Shown here: positions 10,279-19,359 of the stretch, piece after piece
Layout of the letters: every line of letters begins with the position of its first letter
Numbering within the stretch: the stretch's first letter is position 1
Source of the DNA: Planctomycetota bacterium
Lineage (GTDB): Bacteria > Planctomycetota > UBA8108 > UBA1146
Direction of reading: 5' to 3'
NCBI GenBank assembly: GCA_018694835.1
Contig: JABHOG010000008.1
Coordinates: 1 to 45,467, forward strand
Length of the DNA: 45,467 nt
The notes under the pieces: generated by a model
Told to the model about the DNA's origin: nothing
The model's input: the letters and a program-made list of their open reading frames with translations, nothing else
Database searches by the model: none
Position numbers and translations under genes: made by a program

Positions 10279-10462
10279 CGAATTCTCCTTTTCGGACGAA
10301 GATCATTCAAGTAAACAGACCCTGCACTATTGCCACTCCCAGATGCTTCGGGATCACTCGACGAAGTGGCGGCTGAATCTATCAGGAGTCTAGGCGACAG
10401 CAGGAGTTGGAGCAAGAAGAGCACGCCATTTCAGGGCTATCGGATCCGGTGATTCCAGGGCT

Positions 10463-13072
10463 CTACTGGAGTTCCCTGAGCGTCTTCCGTGCTTCTTCCT
10501 GAAGCAGTTTGAGCCAATCCTCGGCAGAGATCTGCCCGATCACCTCCAGTTCCTTCACCAGCACATCGACTCCATAGGTTTCGATGGCGATCCCACCGCG
10601 GCGCTGACCTGGACGTGGGTCTGTGCTCAGGATCGGGCTCCCGTTCAGTTCCAGGTGGGAACCCTCGTCATCTTCTCGCACCTCGACACGAATCAACTGG
10701 CCCACCTCAACCCGTGGCAAGGGAGTCGGCATCTGAAACTCCCCTCCTCCCCTCGCCAGAACCTGCTCTTCGACGATGGCGTGTGCCGGCAGCAGAACAT
10801 CATCCTCCCCCACTCGAATCGAGGACACTTCGGGAGGGCGGATGCCGACCCCGAAGATCAGAGCATCGGGCGATCCATCCCACAGCACCACATTGAGATT
10901 GGGAGCATCTTCTCGGGTGACCAGACCGATGACCGTCACCTCGACTGTCGATTCAAATCGCACGGAGGACTCGAGGGTCACCCTGCCCTGGATACGAGTC
11001 AGATCACCACCGGCTGAGATGAGGGATCCGGGTCGAGGCTGCCAGCCAGCCAGTCCGCCATCGCCACGCTGCCAGCGGATGCGAATCGAGCGGGTTTCCT
11101 GCGACCAGTTCGACACACTCGCACCGGCGAACAATCCGAGCGCCTGCGGACCATCGCGATCGACCAGCGCCGACCACCAGTCCACCAGCAGATCCTCGTG
11201 TCGGATGCGCTGTTGATCATCGCTCCAGGAATGAATCGACAGGGCGATCTGCCGCAGTTTTTCCACTTCTCCCTGCAACTGAGCTCGCTTTCCCTCCTCC
11301 AGCCACTGAGTCAGTTGACGCCGCCTCAATCGATCGGCCGCCGCTGGCAGTTCCCCTCCCATCGAGGAACGTGAAAGGGTCAGGATGGAATTCTCGCGAC
11401 TCCAGACCACCTCGAGCCGCTCGAGTCGATCGAGCGGCGGCGGATCCGCAGACGATTCACCGATCAGTTGGAGCCATGTCTGAGCCGACAGCGAACTCCA
11501 GAGATGGGTTTCCGGATTGCGGCGACCGATCCTCTTCAGTGTCACTTGCTCAGAAGACACGGACATCACTCGAGCGACGAAGGGAGTACTGCCGACCAGG
11601 CACCACCTCGACTGAGCCTCATCTCCGACCCGTTTTCCGGCGCTTTCGCAGATGGCTCGTGCATCCTGTCTGAGGCTCTCGATGCTGCTCTTGAATTGCT
11701 TCCATCGTCGATCGAGGGAAGCAAACTGACCGACCTTGTCGGGGGCCTCAACGGTCCATTCGATGTCACTCGCCAGTCCCACGAGGCACTCTTCCATCTT
11801 CACTTCCACTGCGCTCAGAAGTTCCTCGTAGAGCCCTCCTTTACGCTGAAGTTGCTCCACCTCGGCAGCAAAGCGTCGTTCCAGTCGGAGTGTGTCGGCC
11901 ATCTTTTCGATGACGGCAGCGGCTTGCACATGATGATCGCGTTCGATCCACTGCTTTGCTTCGGCACGAGCCTGCTCGATCTCTCGCGTCTCGATCCATC
12001 GGTAGGCCAGCCGCAGTGCCGCTCGTTCCTCGACAAGATCGGACTGCAGCGGGGTCTCCAGCGAATCGAGTTCGGCTCGCACCTTCTGGTAGTTCCCTGC
12101 CCTGAAACTGCTGAGAATGGCATCTCTGGAACGATTCCAGTCACCCCACTGGAGCCGTTCATTCTCTAACTGATCGAGGCGTTGCCACCGTTGCTCTGCT
12201 TGCGCCTGGGTCCGCTGCTGATAAATCTGCGGATCGGGCACCCGATCCGATACCACCTCGGATCCATCCGAGGGTCGCTGATCGGATCGACCTCCCTGCG
12301 CTGGGTCCGTCACCCCATCGGAGGAGTCACTCCCCGACAGTTTGTCAGGTGTCGCTAGAGGACTTTCGGGCTGACCCCAGTTCACCGCCCAGGCGATTCC
12401 CGCCGCCAGTGCCAATGCAGCCACCAGCAGTGGCCACCTCTTGCGCGGCTCGGGTGCACTCCGTTCGAGCAGTTCGAGACACCTTGAAAATCCCCCCTCA
12501 CCGGAACGAAGCGCCCGGATCGGATCTTGCCAGCGGCTCGAAAGATGCCAGCGCTTGGCGATGGAAGTCAGGTTCTTGGCCGCTTGAATCTGACAGGGTA
12601 GATCATCGAGTTGTTTGGTGAGAGGCCCCAATTCCGTGACGGCAAATCTGCCACCAGGAAGTTTCAAGATCGAACTCAGCGGAACCGACTCGATCGACCA
12701 CCCCTGCAAATGGAGTTGACGATGAAGTTGAACCAGCATCCGAGCCACCTGATCAGCATCGATCTCCTCTCGCGAAATCGAACGGACCGGGCGTCCCTCA
12801 CCCTCATCGAGGGCAACATATCGTGCCTGTCCCACCGCCCCTTCATCGATGACTCGTAATGCGCCCTCGCCATCGAGTTTGACGATGGCCCGGATCTCCT
12901 CGATGAATTGCTCCTGTTGAGATCGACTTGAGGCGGGGAGCACCTTCAGAAGTACCCTCCGATCGAGACGGATCTGACGCGCCTCGATCCAGATTCCGAT
13001 CCTCCCAGGACCGCGGATGTGGAGCGGCTGGAAGCCCGGAATCTCAGGGGTATTCGGGTCGACCTCGGTCAT
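10463..13072 (-). CDS. Membrane-anchored pseudokinase-like protein with coiled coil and beta-sandwich region
   Basis: 869 residues. The first ~200 align by eye with a Hanks-type Ser/Thr kinase: IPGFQPLHIRGPGRIG replaces the Gly-rich loop, K43 in VLLKVLP matches the VAIK lysine and E58/E59 the alphaC glutamate. The catalytic loop is wrecked, however. The usual HRDIKPxNIL is WSIESVPLSSIL at 125-136, and DFG is TELG at 146-149. It should be unable to phosphorylate, although it might still bind nucleotide. One TM helix lies near 212-232 (WPLLVAALALAAGIAWAV). Next comes a long Glu/Arg/Gln-rich helical stretch (~275-420), then beta-rich segments that resemble a laminin-G/jelly-roll sandwich. The start is the ATG at 13070-13072, because the uvrB stop is one base away (TGAGATG) and an earlier in-frame codon lies inside uvrB. 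Translational coupling to uvrB is likely. Confidence 0.85.
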   Translation of the reverse strand: MTEVDPNTPEIPGFQPLHIRGPGRIGIWIEARQIRLDRRVLLKVLPASSRSQQEQFIEEIRAIVKLDGEGALRVIDEGAVGQARYVALDEGEGRPVRSISREEIDADQVARMLVQLHRQLHLQGWSIESVPLSSILKLPGGRFAVTELGPLTKQLDDLPCQIQAAKNLTSIAKRWHLSSRWQDPIRALRSGEGGFSRCLELLERSAPEPRKRWPLLVAALALAAGIAWAVNWGQPESPLATPDKLSGSDSSDGVTDPAQGGRSDQRPSDGSEVVSDRVPDPQIYQQRTQAQAEQRWQRLDQLENERLQWGDWNRSRDAILSSFRAGNYQKVRAELDSLETPLQSDLVEERAALRLAYRWIETREIEQARAEAKQWIERDHHVQAAAVIEKMADTLRLERRFAAEVEQLQRKGGLYEELLSAVEVKMEECLVGLASDIEWTVEAPDKVGQFASLDRRWKQFKSSIESLRQDARAICESAGKRVGDEAQSRWCLVGSTPFVARVMSVSSEQVTLKRIGRRNPETHLWSSLSAQTWLQLIGESSADPPPLDRLERLEVVWSRENSILTLSRSSMGGELPAAADRLRRRQLTQWLEEGKRAQLQGEVEKLRQIALSIHSWSDDQQRIRHEDLLVDWWSALVDRDGPQALGLFAGASVSNWSQETRSIRIRWQRGDGGLAGWQPRPGSLISAGGDLTRIQGRVTLESSVRFESTVEVTVIGLVTREDAPNLNVVLWDGSPDALIFGVGIRPPEVSSIRVGEDDVLLPAHAIVEEQVLARGGGEFQMPTPLPRVEVGQLIRVEVREDDEGSHLELNGSPILSTDPRPGQRRGGIAIETYGVDVLVKELEVIGQISAEDWLKLLQEEARKTLRELQ

Positions 13073-13073
13073 C

Positions 13074-15113
13074 TCAACGCTTCCTACCCTTGCGGGAAGG
13101 GGGTTCCCCGGGCAGGACCGAATCGGGCTCCTCCCCACGCAAACGCCGCACTCGATCGCGCAGTGCCGCGGCTCTCTCGAAATCGAGTGCCTGGGCCGCC
13201 TCCAGCATCTGCTGCTCCAGTTGATCGATCATCTCCGCACGTTGTTGATCAGGCAAGTCGGTACCGGTCTCCTCGACCTGCTCGGTTCGAGCACGGACCT
13301 CCTCTTCGACCGTGGTGCCCAGTTCCTTGCGAATCGTCTTGGGAACAATCCCGTGTTCATCATTGAATTGCTGCTGAATCGTCCTTCTGCGATTGGTCTC
13401 GTCGATGGCACGTTCCATCGATCCGGTGATCACATCGCCGTAGAGGATCACCCGGGCTCGCTCATTTCGAGCGGCTCGACCAATCGTCTGGATCAATGCA
13501 GTAGCACTGCGCAGGAACCCCTCCTTGTCGGCATCCATCACCGCCACCAGTGACACTTCCGGAAGATCGAGCCCCTCTCGTAGCAGGTTCACTCCGACCA
13601 GCACATCGTAAGTCCCCCGGCGTAATTGCTGCAGGATCTCTACTCGTTCCAGGGTATCGATCTCCGAGTGCAGATAACGAGCCTTGATCTGGGTCTCCTG
13701 AAAGAAGTCGCTCAGATCCTCGGACATCCGCTTGGTAAGGGTGGTGACCAGCACACGATCGCCCAGTGCCAGGGTTTCCTGGATACGCTCCAGCAGATCC
13801 TGAACCTGACCTCGGGCCGGGCGAACCTCGACCTCTGGATCGAGGAGACCTGTCGGACGATTGATCACCTCGATCACCTCGCCCCCACACTTCTCCAGTT
13901 CCCTCGGAGCCGGGGTTGCCGTGACATGGATTGTCTGGCCGCGGACCTTTTCCCACTCAGGGAATTTCATAGGTCGATTATCGAGAGCACTCGGTAGCCG
14001 GAAGCCGTGATCGACCAGGGTTTGCTTGCGCGATCGATCCCCCTCGTACATGCCACCTAACTGAGGCAAGGTGACATGGGATTCATCGACGAGGGTGAGA
14101 AACCCGTCGGGAAAGTAATCGAGTAGATTGGGTGGCCGCTCTCCCGGCTCGAAGCCGTTGAGATGGCGGGCGGAATTTTCGATGCCAGGGCAATAGCCCG
14201 CTTCCGAGAGTAGTTCCAGATCGTAGCGAGTTCTGGTCTGGAGCCGATGTGCCTCCAGTTCCTTTCCCTGTTCCCGTAGTTGGATCAGCCTTTGATGCAA
14301 CTCGGTCTGGATCCCTGCGATGGCTTGATCGACATCCTGATGGCTGACCACGTAATGTTTTGCCGGGAAGATGGTCACTTGGTTCAACTGCCCCAGAACC
14401 ACTCCGCTGACCGGATGGAACTCCTCGATCCGTTCGATCGAATCACCAAACATGTCGATACGGTAGGCCACTTCTTCGTTGGCGGCATGCACCTCCAGGA
14501 CATCTCCACGAGCTCTAAAACTAGCCCGGCCTGGATCGATATCGTTGCGCTGGTACTGGATATCGATCAGTTTCCTCAGCACTTCGTCTCGATCGATCTC
14601 GTCTTCCACCGCCAGCGTAATCATCTTCCCCTTGAAGGCTTCTGGCGATCCAAGGCCATAGATACAAGAGACGGAAGAAACGATCACTACATCGGGTCGC
14701 GTCAACAAACTGGCAGTGGTCGCCAGACGCAATCGATCGAGATCTGCATTGATCCCGGCATCCTTCTCGATGTACATGTCGCGTGCGGGAAGATACGCCT
14801 CGGGCTGGTAGTAGTCGTAATATGAAACGAAGTACTCGACAGCATTTTGCGGCAAAAACTTCTTCATCTCGGAGTACAACTGCGCTGCCAAGGTCTTGTT
14901 GTGAGAGATGATGATGGCGGGCCGACCGGTGCGTGCGATCACCTGTGCCATCATGTAAGTCTTGCCCGATCCTGTCACCCCGAGCAGTACCTGATCCGGT
15001 TTCCCTTCATCCAGCCCCTCCACCATCGCATCGATGGCGGCGGGTTGGTCTCCTGCCGGCGCAAACTCGGAGTGCACCACAAATGGTGATCCAGGATATT
15101 GATAGATATTCAA
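13074..15113 (-). CDS. uvrB: UvrABC excinuclease subunit B
   Basis: DNA-damage verification helicase of nucleotide excision repair. It takes damaged DNA from UvrA, opens it with its beta-hairpin and recruits UvrC. The product is 679 residues, normal length (E. coli 673). Seen: GDQPAAI (Q-motif region), Walker A GVTGSGKT at 45-52, the beta-hairpin YYDYYQPEAYLP, DESH Walker B, helicase motifs (TNLLREGLD-equivalent VGVNLLREGLDLPEV, QTIGRAARN), and a C-terminal UVR domain (QLEQQMLEAAQALDFERAA). I chose the TTG start at 15111-15113. It overlaps the stop of the ComEA-like gene as TTGA, and a GGAGAGGATGG ribosome site lies just upstream. An in-frame ATG at 15161 would add 16 unrelated residues. The stop is one base from the pseudokinase start. 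Confidence 0.97.
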   Translation of the reverse strand: MNIYQYPGSPFVVHSEFAPAGDQPAAIDAMVEGLDEGKPDQVLLGVTGSGKTYMMAQVIARTGRPAIIISHNKTLAAQLYSEMKKFLPQNAVEYFVSYYDYYQPEAYLPARDMYIEKDAGINADLDRLRLATTASLLTRPDVVIVSSVSCIYGLGSPEAFKGKMITLAVEDEIDRDEVLRKLIDIQYQRNDIDPGRASFRARGDVLEVHAANEEVAYRIDMFGDSIERIEEFHPVSGVVLGQLNQVTIFPAKHYVVSHQDVDQAIAGIQTELHQRLIQLREQGKELEAHRLQTRTRYDLELLSEAGYCPGIENSARHLNGFEPGERPPNLLDYFPDGFLTLVDESHVTLPQLGGMYEGDRSRKQTLVDHGFRLPSALDNRPMKFPEWEKVRGQTIHVTATPAPRELEKCGGEVIEVINRPTGLLDPEVEVRPARGQVQDLLERIQETLALGDRVLVTTLTKRMSEDLSDFFQETQIKARYLHSEIDTLERVEILQQLRRGTYDVLVGVNLLREGLDLPEVSLVAVMDADKEGFLRSATALIQTIGRAARNERARVILYGDVITGSMERAIDETNRRRTIQQQFNDEHGIVPKTIRKELGTTVEEEVRARTEQVEETGTDLPDQQRAEMIDQLEQQMLEAAQALDFERAAALRDRVRRLRGEEPDSVLPGEPPSRKGRKR

Positions 15114-15487
15114 CGGTTTCCATCCTCTCCTCTGGAAGATTCGGTGACGGGGTGCTGGCACATCTCAGGCCCGCCATTACAGGGACGTGGCGACAACCAC
15201 GGACCGGCCTCGAGTAATGGACGATCGGGCACTCCCGCGACTCGCATCACCTGGCAGAGGCACAGAAAACCGCTGTCCCCGACCCGCGCCCGGGTGATCT
15301 TTTGCGCCGTGACGCTACCGATCCCCTCGATCAACAGCAGCCGACTGATCGGATCGGTGCCCAGATCGACCCCGACCGTTGCCACAGTCGGCCCCGGATC
15401 GATCGAATCGATCACCGTGACCAACGGGTGTTCACTGCGAACACCGCCGGTCAACAGTGCCCAGGCCAGTAACAGGCCCCATGCCAA
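15110..15487 (-). CDS. Small secreted ComEA-like helix-hairpin-helix protein
   Basis: About 125 residues. A short hydrophobic N-terminus (LLLAWALLTGG) looks like a signal peptide or anchor. Residues ~45-75 hold one helix-hairpin-helix unit, ISRLLLIEGIGSVTAQKITRAR, matching the LxxLPGIGxxxAxxIxxxR pattern of ComEA and related DNA-binding HhH domains. The C-terminal part is Pro/Gly-rich with several cysteines and no recognised fold. The start codon is uncertain: the TTG at 15485-15487 is used because no ATG is in frame, and only a poor AGAGG lies upstream. The stop overlaps the uvrB start (TTGA). By family analogy it may bind DNA outside the membrane for uptake, but no other competence gene is near, so that is inference. 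Confidence 0.7.
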   Translation of the reverse strand: MAWGLLLAWALLTGGVRSEHPLVTVIDSIDPGPTVATVGVDLGTDPISRLLLIEGIGSVTAQKITRARVGDSGFLCLCQVMRVAGVPDRPLLEAGPWLSPRPCNGGPEMCQHPVTESSRGEDGNR

Positions 15488-15550
15488 CAGGTGACCGTGA
15501 GCCTCTGCTGTGCTGAGGATGGCTAGCCTGCCTTCCCATGGTGCGGGTTA

Positions 15551-16090
15551 TTATCGGGGTTTCAGACCAGAAGGTCCACGAAACCCCTCGACCTGATCTC
15601 CCACATGGATGCCATGCTGGGCAAACCAACCAACATTGGTTTCGAGGGCATATCGAACTTCCTGACTCGAGCGGTACCTGGGAAAGGCAACTTGCCCCGG
15701 CCGAGGGGCATCCATCTTGAGAATGTCGACGATCCGACCGGTGTCATCGAGATAGGCGATATCGAGAGAGATCTTACAATTCTTCATCCAGAAGCCCTGA
15801 AGCAACGGCGCAGGAAAGATAAATAGCATTCCCATATCTTCCGGCATCGACGTTCGATGCATCAGTCCATTCTGACGGCGGTTGGGATCCGCTGCGATCT
15901 CGCACCAGACCTCCACCTTCTTGCCACTCTCGGAACTCTCGATCTGTACCTTGTGACTTCCTGGTCGCACATTGGCCCGAGATGGTTTGGGGCCCTCACA
16001 AGCGGACAAGATCAGCAGCAATCCCATCGTCAGGATGGCCAACTCACTCTTGCCTGGGGACCGTTGAATCAGAGTTTTGAAATCGATCAT
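15551..16090 (-). CDS. DUF192 family lipoprotein
   Basis: 179 residues, PF02643 family of unknown biochemical function. The N-terminus has a hydrophobic segment ending in the lipobox LILSAC near residue 31, so the protein is likely lipid-anchored in the envelope. The DUF192 core is complete: RRQNGLMHRTSMPEDMGMLF, then GFWMKNCKISLDIAYLD, RIVDILKMDAPRP, and ALETNVGWFAQHGIHVGD near the C-terminus. These match the family's N-x-GLM-R, F-x-M-x-NT and E--G-x-x---I-x-x-GD signatures. Its start ATG overlaps the stop of the DUF2062 gene as ATGA, and AAGGAG lies 9 bases upstream, so the two are probably translated as a coupled pair. Confidence 0.93.
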   Translation of the reverse strand: MIDFKTLIQRSPGKSELAILTMGLLLILSACEGPKPSRANVRPGSHKVQIESSESGKKVEVWCEIAADPNRRQNGLMHRTSMPEDMGMLFIFPAPLLQGFWMKNCKISLDIAYLDDTGRIVDILKMDAPRPGQVAFPRYRSSQEVRYALETNVGWFAQHGIHVGDQVEGFRGPSGLKPR

Positions 16091-16638
16091 TGTCCGGACT
16101 CCTTGCCAGTGGATCGTTGAAGATCCTCTAGTATTTTTTTGCTCCTATACGCTCGCACCAGGCGTAGCATTACCGGGTAGCAAGGCAATGCGAAGAGCAA
16201 TCCAACCACGCTCCCACCCACAAACAGTGGTCCCAACACATCATTCCCTATCGAGCGGAGTAACTCCAGGCTTACCTCGTACCAGCCGGCCGCATTTTCC
16301 GTGGCCTGCTCGGTCAACTCGATCCAGTACAACTTGAACTGGGCGAACGACTTTCCCTCCTGGGCGAGGCACTTCAGCCCGACCCAGTAATCGAGCCAGT
16401 AGATCGGAATCAGCGTCAATGGATTCGAGACGTAGACCATGATCAACCCGGCCAGGCGATTGGCAGGGATCACCATGCTGACGAGCAGGATGATGATCAT
16501 CTGAATCCCCACGGTAGGTGTCATCGCAACGAAAAGACCGATAGCGGTCCCCAGGGCGATCGACTCCGGAGTGCCGTCCAGTTGAAGCAGGCGCTTCAAG
16601 ATGGGCAGAGGAACCGGTTCAGAAATGGATTCAGTCAA
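16087..16638 (-). CDS. DUF2062 family membrane protein
   Basis: 183 residues from the chosen start. PF09835 membrane proteins have no firm function; some are fused to or sit next to glycosyltransferases. Seen: ESIALGTAIGLFVAMTPTVG, matching the family's A-x-G-x-A-x-G-x-F--x-x-P--G pattern, then IIILLVSMVIPANRLAG, the VSNPLTLIPIYW motif, and a third hydrophobic segment LFVGGSVVGLLFALPCYPVM near the C-terminus, with a basic tail. The TTG start at 16636-16638 has GGAGG 7 bases ahead. A GTG at 16665 in the same frame is the alternative and would add nine residues. It lies about 130 bases downstream of nadC and overlaps the DUF192 gene (ATGA). Confidence 0.88.
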   Translation of the reverse strand: MTESISEPVPLPILKRLLQLDGTPESIALGTAIGLFVAMTPTVGIQMIIILLVSMVIPANRLAGLIMVYVSNPLTLIPIYWLDYWVGLKCLAQEGKSFAQFKLYWIELTEQATENAAGWYEVSLELLRSIGNDVLGPLFVGGSVVGLLFALPCYPVMLRLVRAYRSKKILEDLQRSTGKESGQ

Positions 16639-16765
16639 GGGAGTGCCTCCGGTGCTTCTATTCACTGGCGAGCCATCCTGGCGACAAGACGCGGGCCTTC
16701 CACGGATGCTAATCTCCTCGCCGACAGATTTCCAGGCAAGGATCCAGTTTCCGACGAGGAGTGGA

Positions 16766-17710
16766 TCATGAACTGGATCGAGGAACCGGATCGATCCGCA
16801 AGGTCAGGTCGAGTGCAGCGGCAGAATGAGTGATGGCCCCGCAGGAAATCCTGCTGACCCCGGCCGCCGCATGGCCACTGACGCTCTCTTCATCGATGCC
16901 TCCGCTGGCCTCGATGGCCGAAGCCTCGAGCGACAAACCCGCTTCCCCTGCTGCTTCGATCCAGCGGCTCAACAGTTCCGGGCTCGTGTTGTCGACCAGG
17001 ATGATGTCGACCCGCTGCTCCAGACAGGCGCGGAAACTGATCTCGTCTTCGACCTCGATGGCTATGGGGCGTGATTCATCCGCCTGGCGTAGGCGGGTCA
17101 CGATGAACGCCACCTCTGCGGCTGGATCATCGGCCAGTTGCGGATTCAACCGCTGGAGCCACTCTCGATGATTCTCTTTGACCATCGGAAACTGAGCCAG
17201 ATCCCCACGGTGACTGACGCCACCCCCCGAGCGAACCGCTTGTTTCTGGAAGATCCGGATGCCCGGGAGCGTCTTGCGGGTATCGAGGATCTGAACCCCG
17301 TGAGAGCGACTCACCAGAGCCTCGGTCCGGGTGGCAATCCCGCTGAGATGAGAACCGATGTTGAGCGCGGTGCGCTCTCCTGCCAACAAGGACACGAGTG
17401 GACCGTCGACCACCAGTAATACACTGCCCGCGACCACCGGATGGCCATCCGAGAGCCGCTCGATTACCTGGCAATCCGCATCCAGTTGCTCGAAGACCGC
17501 GGCCATCGCCGCAGTTCCACAGACCACACCCTGCTGACGCGAAGTCACCACCGCACGACCCCTCACTACCGGTGGGTCGAACAGCACCATGGTGCCATCG
17601 TCTCTCGCTCGATCTTCCTCGAGGGCGGTGCAGATCCATTGCTCCAGCGGGAGCAGCGTCTCTTTCAGGGTCCAGAACCGTTCCAGATCCGTGCTGTCAT
17701 GGCTGACCAC
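16766..17710 (-). CDS. nadC: Nicotinate-nucleotide pyrophosphorylase (quinolinate phosphoribosyltransferase)
   Basis: Converts quinolinate and PRPP to nicotinate mononucleotide, PPi and CO2 in de novo NAD synthesis; cytoplasmic. 314 residues, near the usual 280-300. Diagnostic motifs are intact: GERTALNIGSHLSGIATRT, ILDTRKTLPGIR, KQAVRSGGGVSHRGDL, MVKENHREW, IAIEVEDEISF, IILVDNTSPE, IEASGGIDEE and ISCGAITHSAAALDLTL. I use the GTG start at 17708-17710 because GGAAGGAG is 7 bases before it; a TTG 27 bases further upstream is the alternative. No nadA or nadB is near. It heads the long minus-strand run that leads to uvrB and is divergent from the sugar-nucleotide gene at 17950. Confidence 0.96.
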   Translation of the reverse strand: MVSHDSTDLERFWTLKETLLPLEQWICTALEEDRARDDGTMVLFDPPVVRGRAVVTSRQQGVVCGTAAMAAVFEQLDADCQVIERLSDGHPVVAGSVLLVVDGPLVSLLAGERTALNIGSHLSGIATRTEALVSRSHGVQILDTRKTLPGIRIFQKQAVRSGGGVSHRGDLAQFPMVKENHREWLQRLNPQLADDPAAEVAFIVTRLRQADESRPIAIEVEDEISFRACLEQRVDIILVDNTSPELLSRWIEAAGEAGLSLEASAIEASGGIDEESVSGHAAAGVSRISCGAITHSAAALDLTLRIDPVPRSSS

Positions 17711-17949
17711 TGCTGTGCTCCTTCCTGCAGGGCTCAATACCCCACTCGCTCTGTCACCACGAGTGGACCCGAATCTACCTCCTGCAACAAGGAGACCCCT
17801 CTCCGCCAGTAAAATTCTATCTCGGAGAGTGACTCTCTCACCTTTGCTGGCGCAATGGCGTGGCGCTGCGTACCATCTCGACGACGATCCCGACTGCGGG
17901 AGTTCGCCTCGATCGATCCCCTCATTCGGGGAGAAAGGGATGAAACTCG

Positions 17950-19359
17950 ATGATCCAGCTGGAAGACCCTGCCGATCAGGCGATGGTGGCCAAGATCCAC
18001 GAAGCGGAACAAGAACACCTGTTCGATGACTGGGATCAACTTGATTCCGCCGCTCGTCATTCCCTGTTGAAGGACCTCCATCACATCGATCTGAGTTTCA
18101 TACAGCAGTTGATTCGAGAGCATCTCGATTCCAGCGCTTCCGAAGCACCCATCGCCGCTCCAACGCCTCCCGACTGGATCCCCCTCGAGCATCCCGACCG
18201 TGCGACGGCAAGGCAACGAGGGCTGGAGGCTCTGCAGCGAGGTGAAGTGGCAGTGCTGATGGTGGCTGGTGGTGTCGGAACCCGACTGGGGCATCCCGGC
18301 CCCAAGGGCTCATTTCCGATCTTGCCCATCAGTGGTGGCACCCTGTTCCAGATCTTCTCCGAGTCGTTGCTACGATTGCAAAAATTGGTCGGTCGATCGA
18401 TCCATTGGATCATCATGACCAGTCCGACCAACCATGCTGAAACCTTGCAGTACTTCCGCCAGCACGATTATCACGGATTAACTCCTTCGGAGGTCACGAT
18501 CGTTCCGCAGGAACAATTGCCGGTGCTCGATTCGCGCCGCTGCAAGATCCTCAGAAGCGGCCCCGGACAGGTGATGTTCAGCCCCGATGGCCATGGCGGT
18601 TCGATCCGCTTGCTCCAGAGAACCGCGGCGGATCTTCGCCAGCGAGGAATCCAGCACATCTACACCCACCAGGTCGATAACCCGCTGGCGCGGATGGCGG
18701 ATCCAGAACTGATTGGTCTCCACATCGAACAGGACTCCCGCTTCACCTCGAAGGCGGTGGCCAAGACCGACCCCGACGAAATGGTCGGTGTCTTCTGCAG
18801 GGTGGGAGATCACCTCAGGATCATCGAATACAGTGAACTCGGGGAAGAGGATCGTCATCTCAGGAATCCAGATGGCTCTCTCTCCTTCCGGGCGGGCAAC
18901 ATCGCTACTCATGTCATCGAACTCGATTTCATCGCACCGGAGACCGCAGCCGGGCCACTGCAGTTACCTTTCCATGTCGCGCGGAAGGCGATTCGACACT
19001 GGCACGGAGGAGAGTGGCACGAGCCCACCTCACCCAATTCAGTTCGATTCGAGACTTTCATCTTCGATGTCTTACCGATGGCCAACAGGGGCCTGGTCGT
19101 GGAAGCCAATCGAGATCTGGAATTTGCTCCGGTCAAGAACGGAGAAGGCAATGATTCCCCTGCCACCTCTCGCTCAGCCATGCAGAAGTTATGGGCCAGT
19201 TGGTTGGTCCAGTGCGGGATCGAACTGGAATTCGATTCTTCTCACCAACCATTGCGCACCATCGAGATCTCTCCGCTGGTCGCTGGCGATGCGACAGAAC
19301 TGAAGAAGGCACTGGAAAAAATGGAACTCCCTACGGAAGGTACGATCCTGATCCGATGA
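17950..19359 (+). CDS. UDP-N-acetylglucosamine / UDP-sugar pyrophosphorylase, eukaryotic (UAP1/UDPGP) type
   Basis: 469-residue PF01704 nucleotidyltransferase that would make a UDP-sugar (UDP-GlcNAc or UDP-GalNAc most likely) from UTP and a sugar-1-phosphate. Seen: the nucleotide loop VAGGVGTRLGHPGPKGSF near 104-121, SPDGHGGSIRLL (family PDGNGG), THQVDNPLARMADPELIG (family VDNxLxxxADPxFxG), KAVAKTDPDEMVGVFC, and IIEYSEL (family VVEYSE). These match the UAP1/AGX group rather than the bacterial GlmU or GalU types. An AGAAAGGGA ribosome site lies about 10 bases before the ATG. Its stop overlaps the next gene as ATGA. The exact sugar cannot be told from sequence. Confidence 0.9.
   Translation: MIQLEDPADQAMVAKIHEAEQEHLFDDWDQLDSAARHSLLKDLHHIDLSFIQQLIREHLDSSASEAPIAAPTPPDWIPLEHPDRATARQRGLEALQRGEVAVLMVAGGVGTRLGHPGPKGSFPILPISGGTLFQIFSESLLRLQKLVGRSIHWIIMTSPTNHAETLQYFRQHDYHGLTPSEVTIVPQEQLPVLDSRRCKILRSGPGQVMFSPDGHGGSIRLLQRTAADLRQRGIQHIYTHQVDNPLARMADPELIGLHIEQDSRFTSKAVAKTDPDEMVGVFCRVGDHLRIIEYSELGEEDRHLRNPDGSLSFRAGNIATHVIELDFIAPETAAGPLQLPFHVARKAIRHWHGGEWHEPTSPNSVRFETFIFDVLPMANRGLVVEANRDLEFAPVKNGEGNDSPATSRSAMQKLWASWLVQCGIELEFDSSHQPLRTIEISPLVAGDATELKKALEKMELPTEGTILIR

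Noticed and set aside
15114-15161. ATG at 15161 as the uvrB start
   Set aside because: Adds residues without UvrB similarity and overlaps the ComEA-like gene by 52 bases; the TTG overlap with a good ribosome site fits better.
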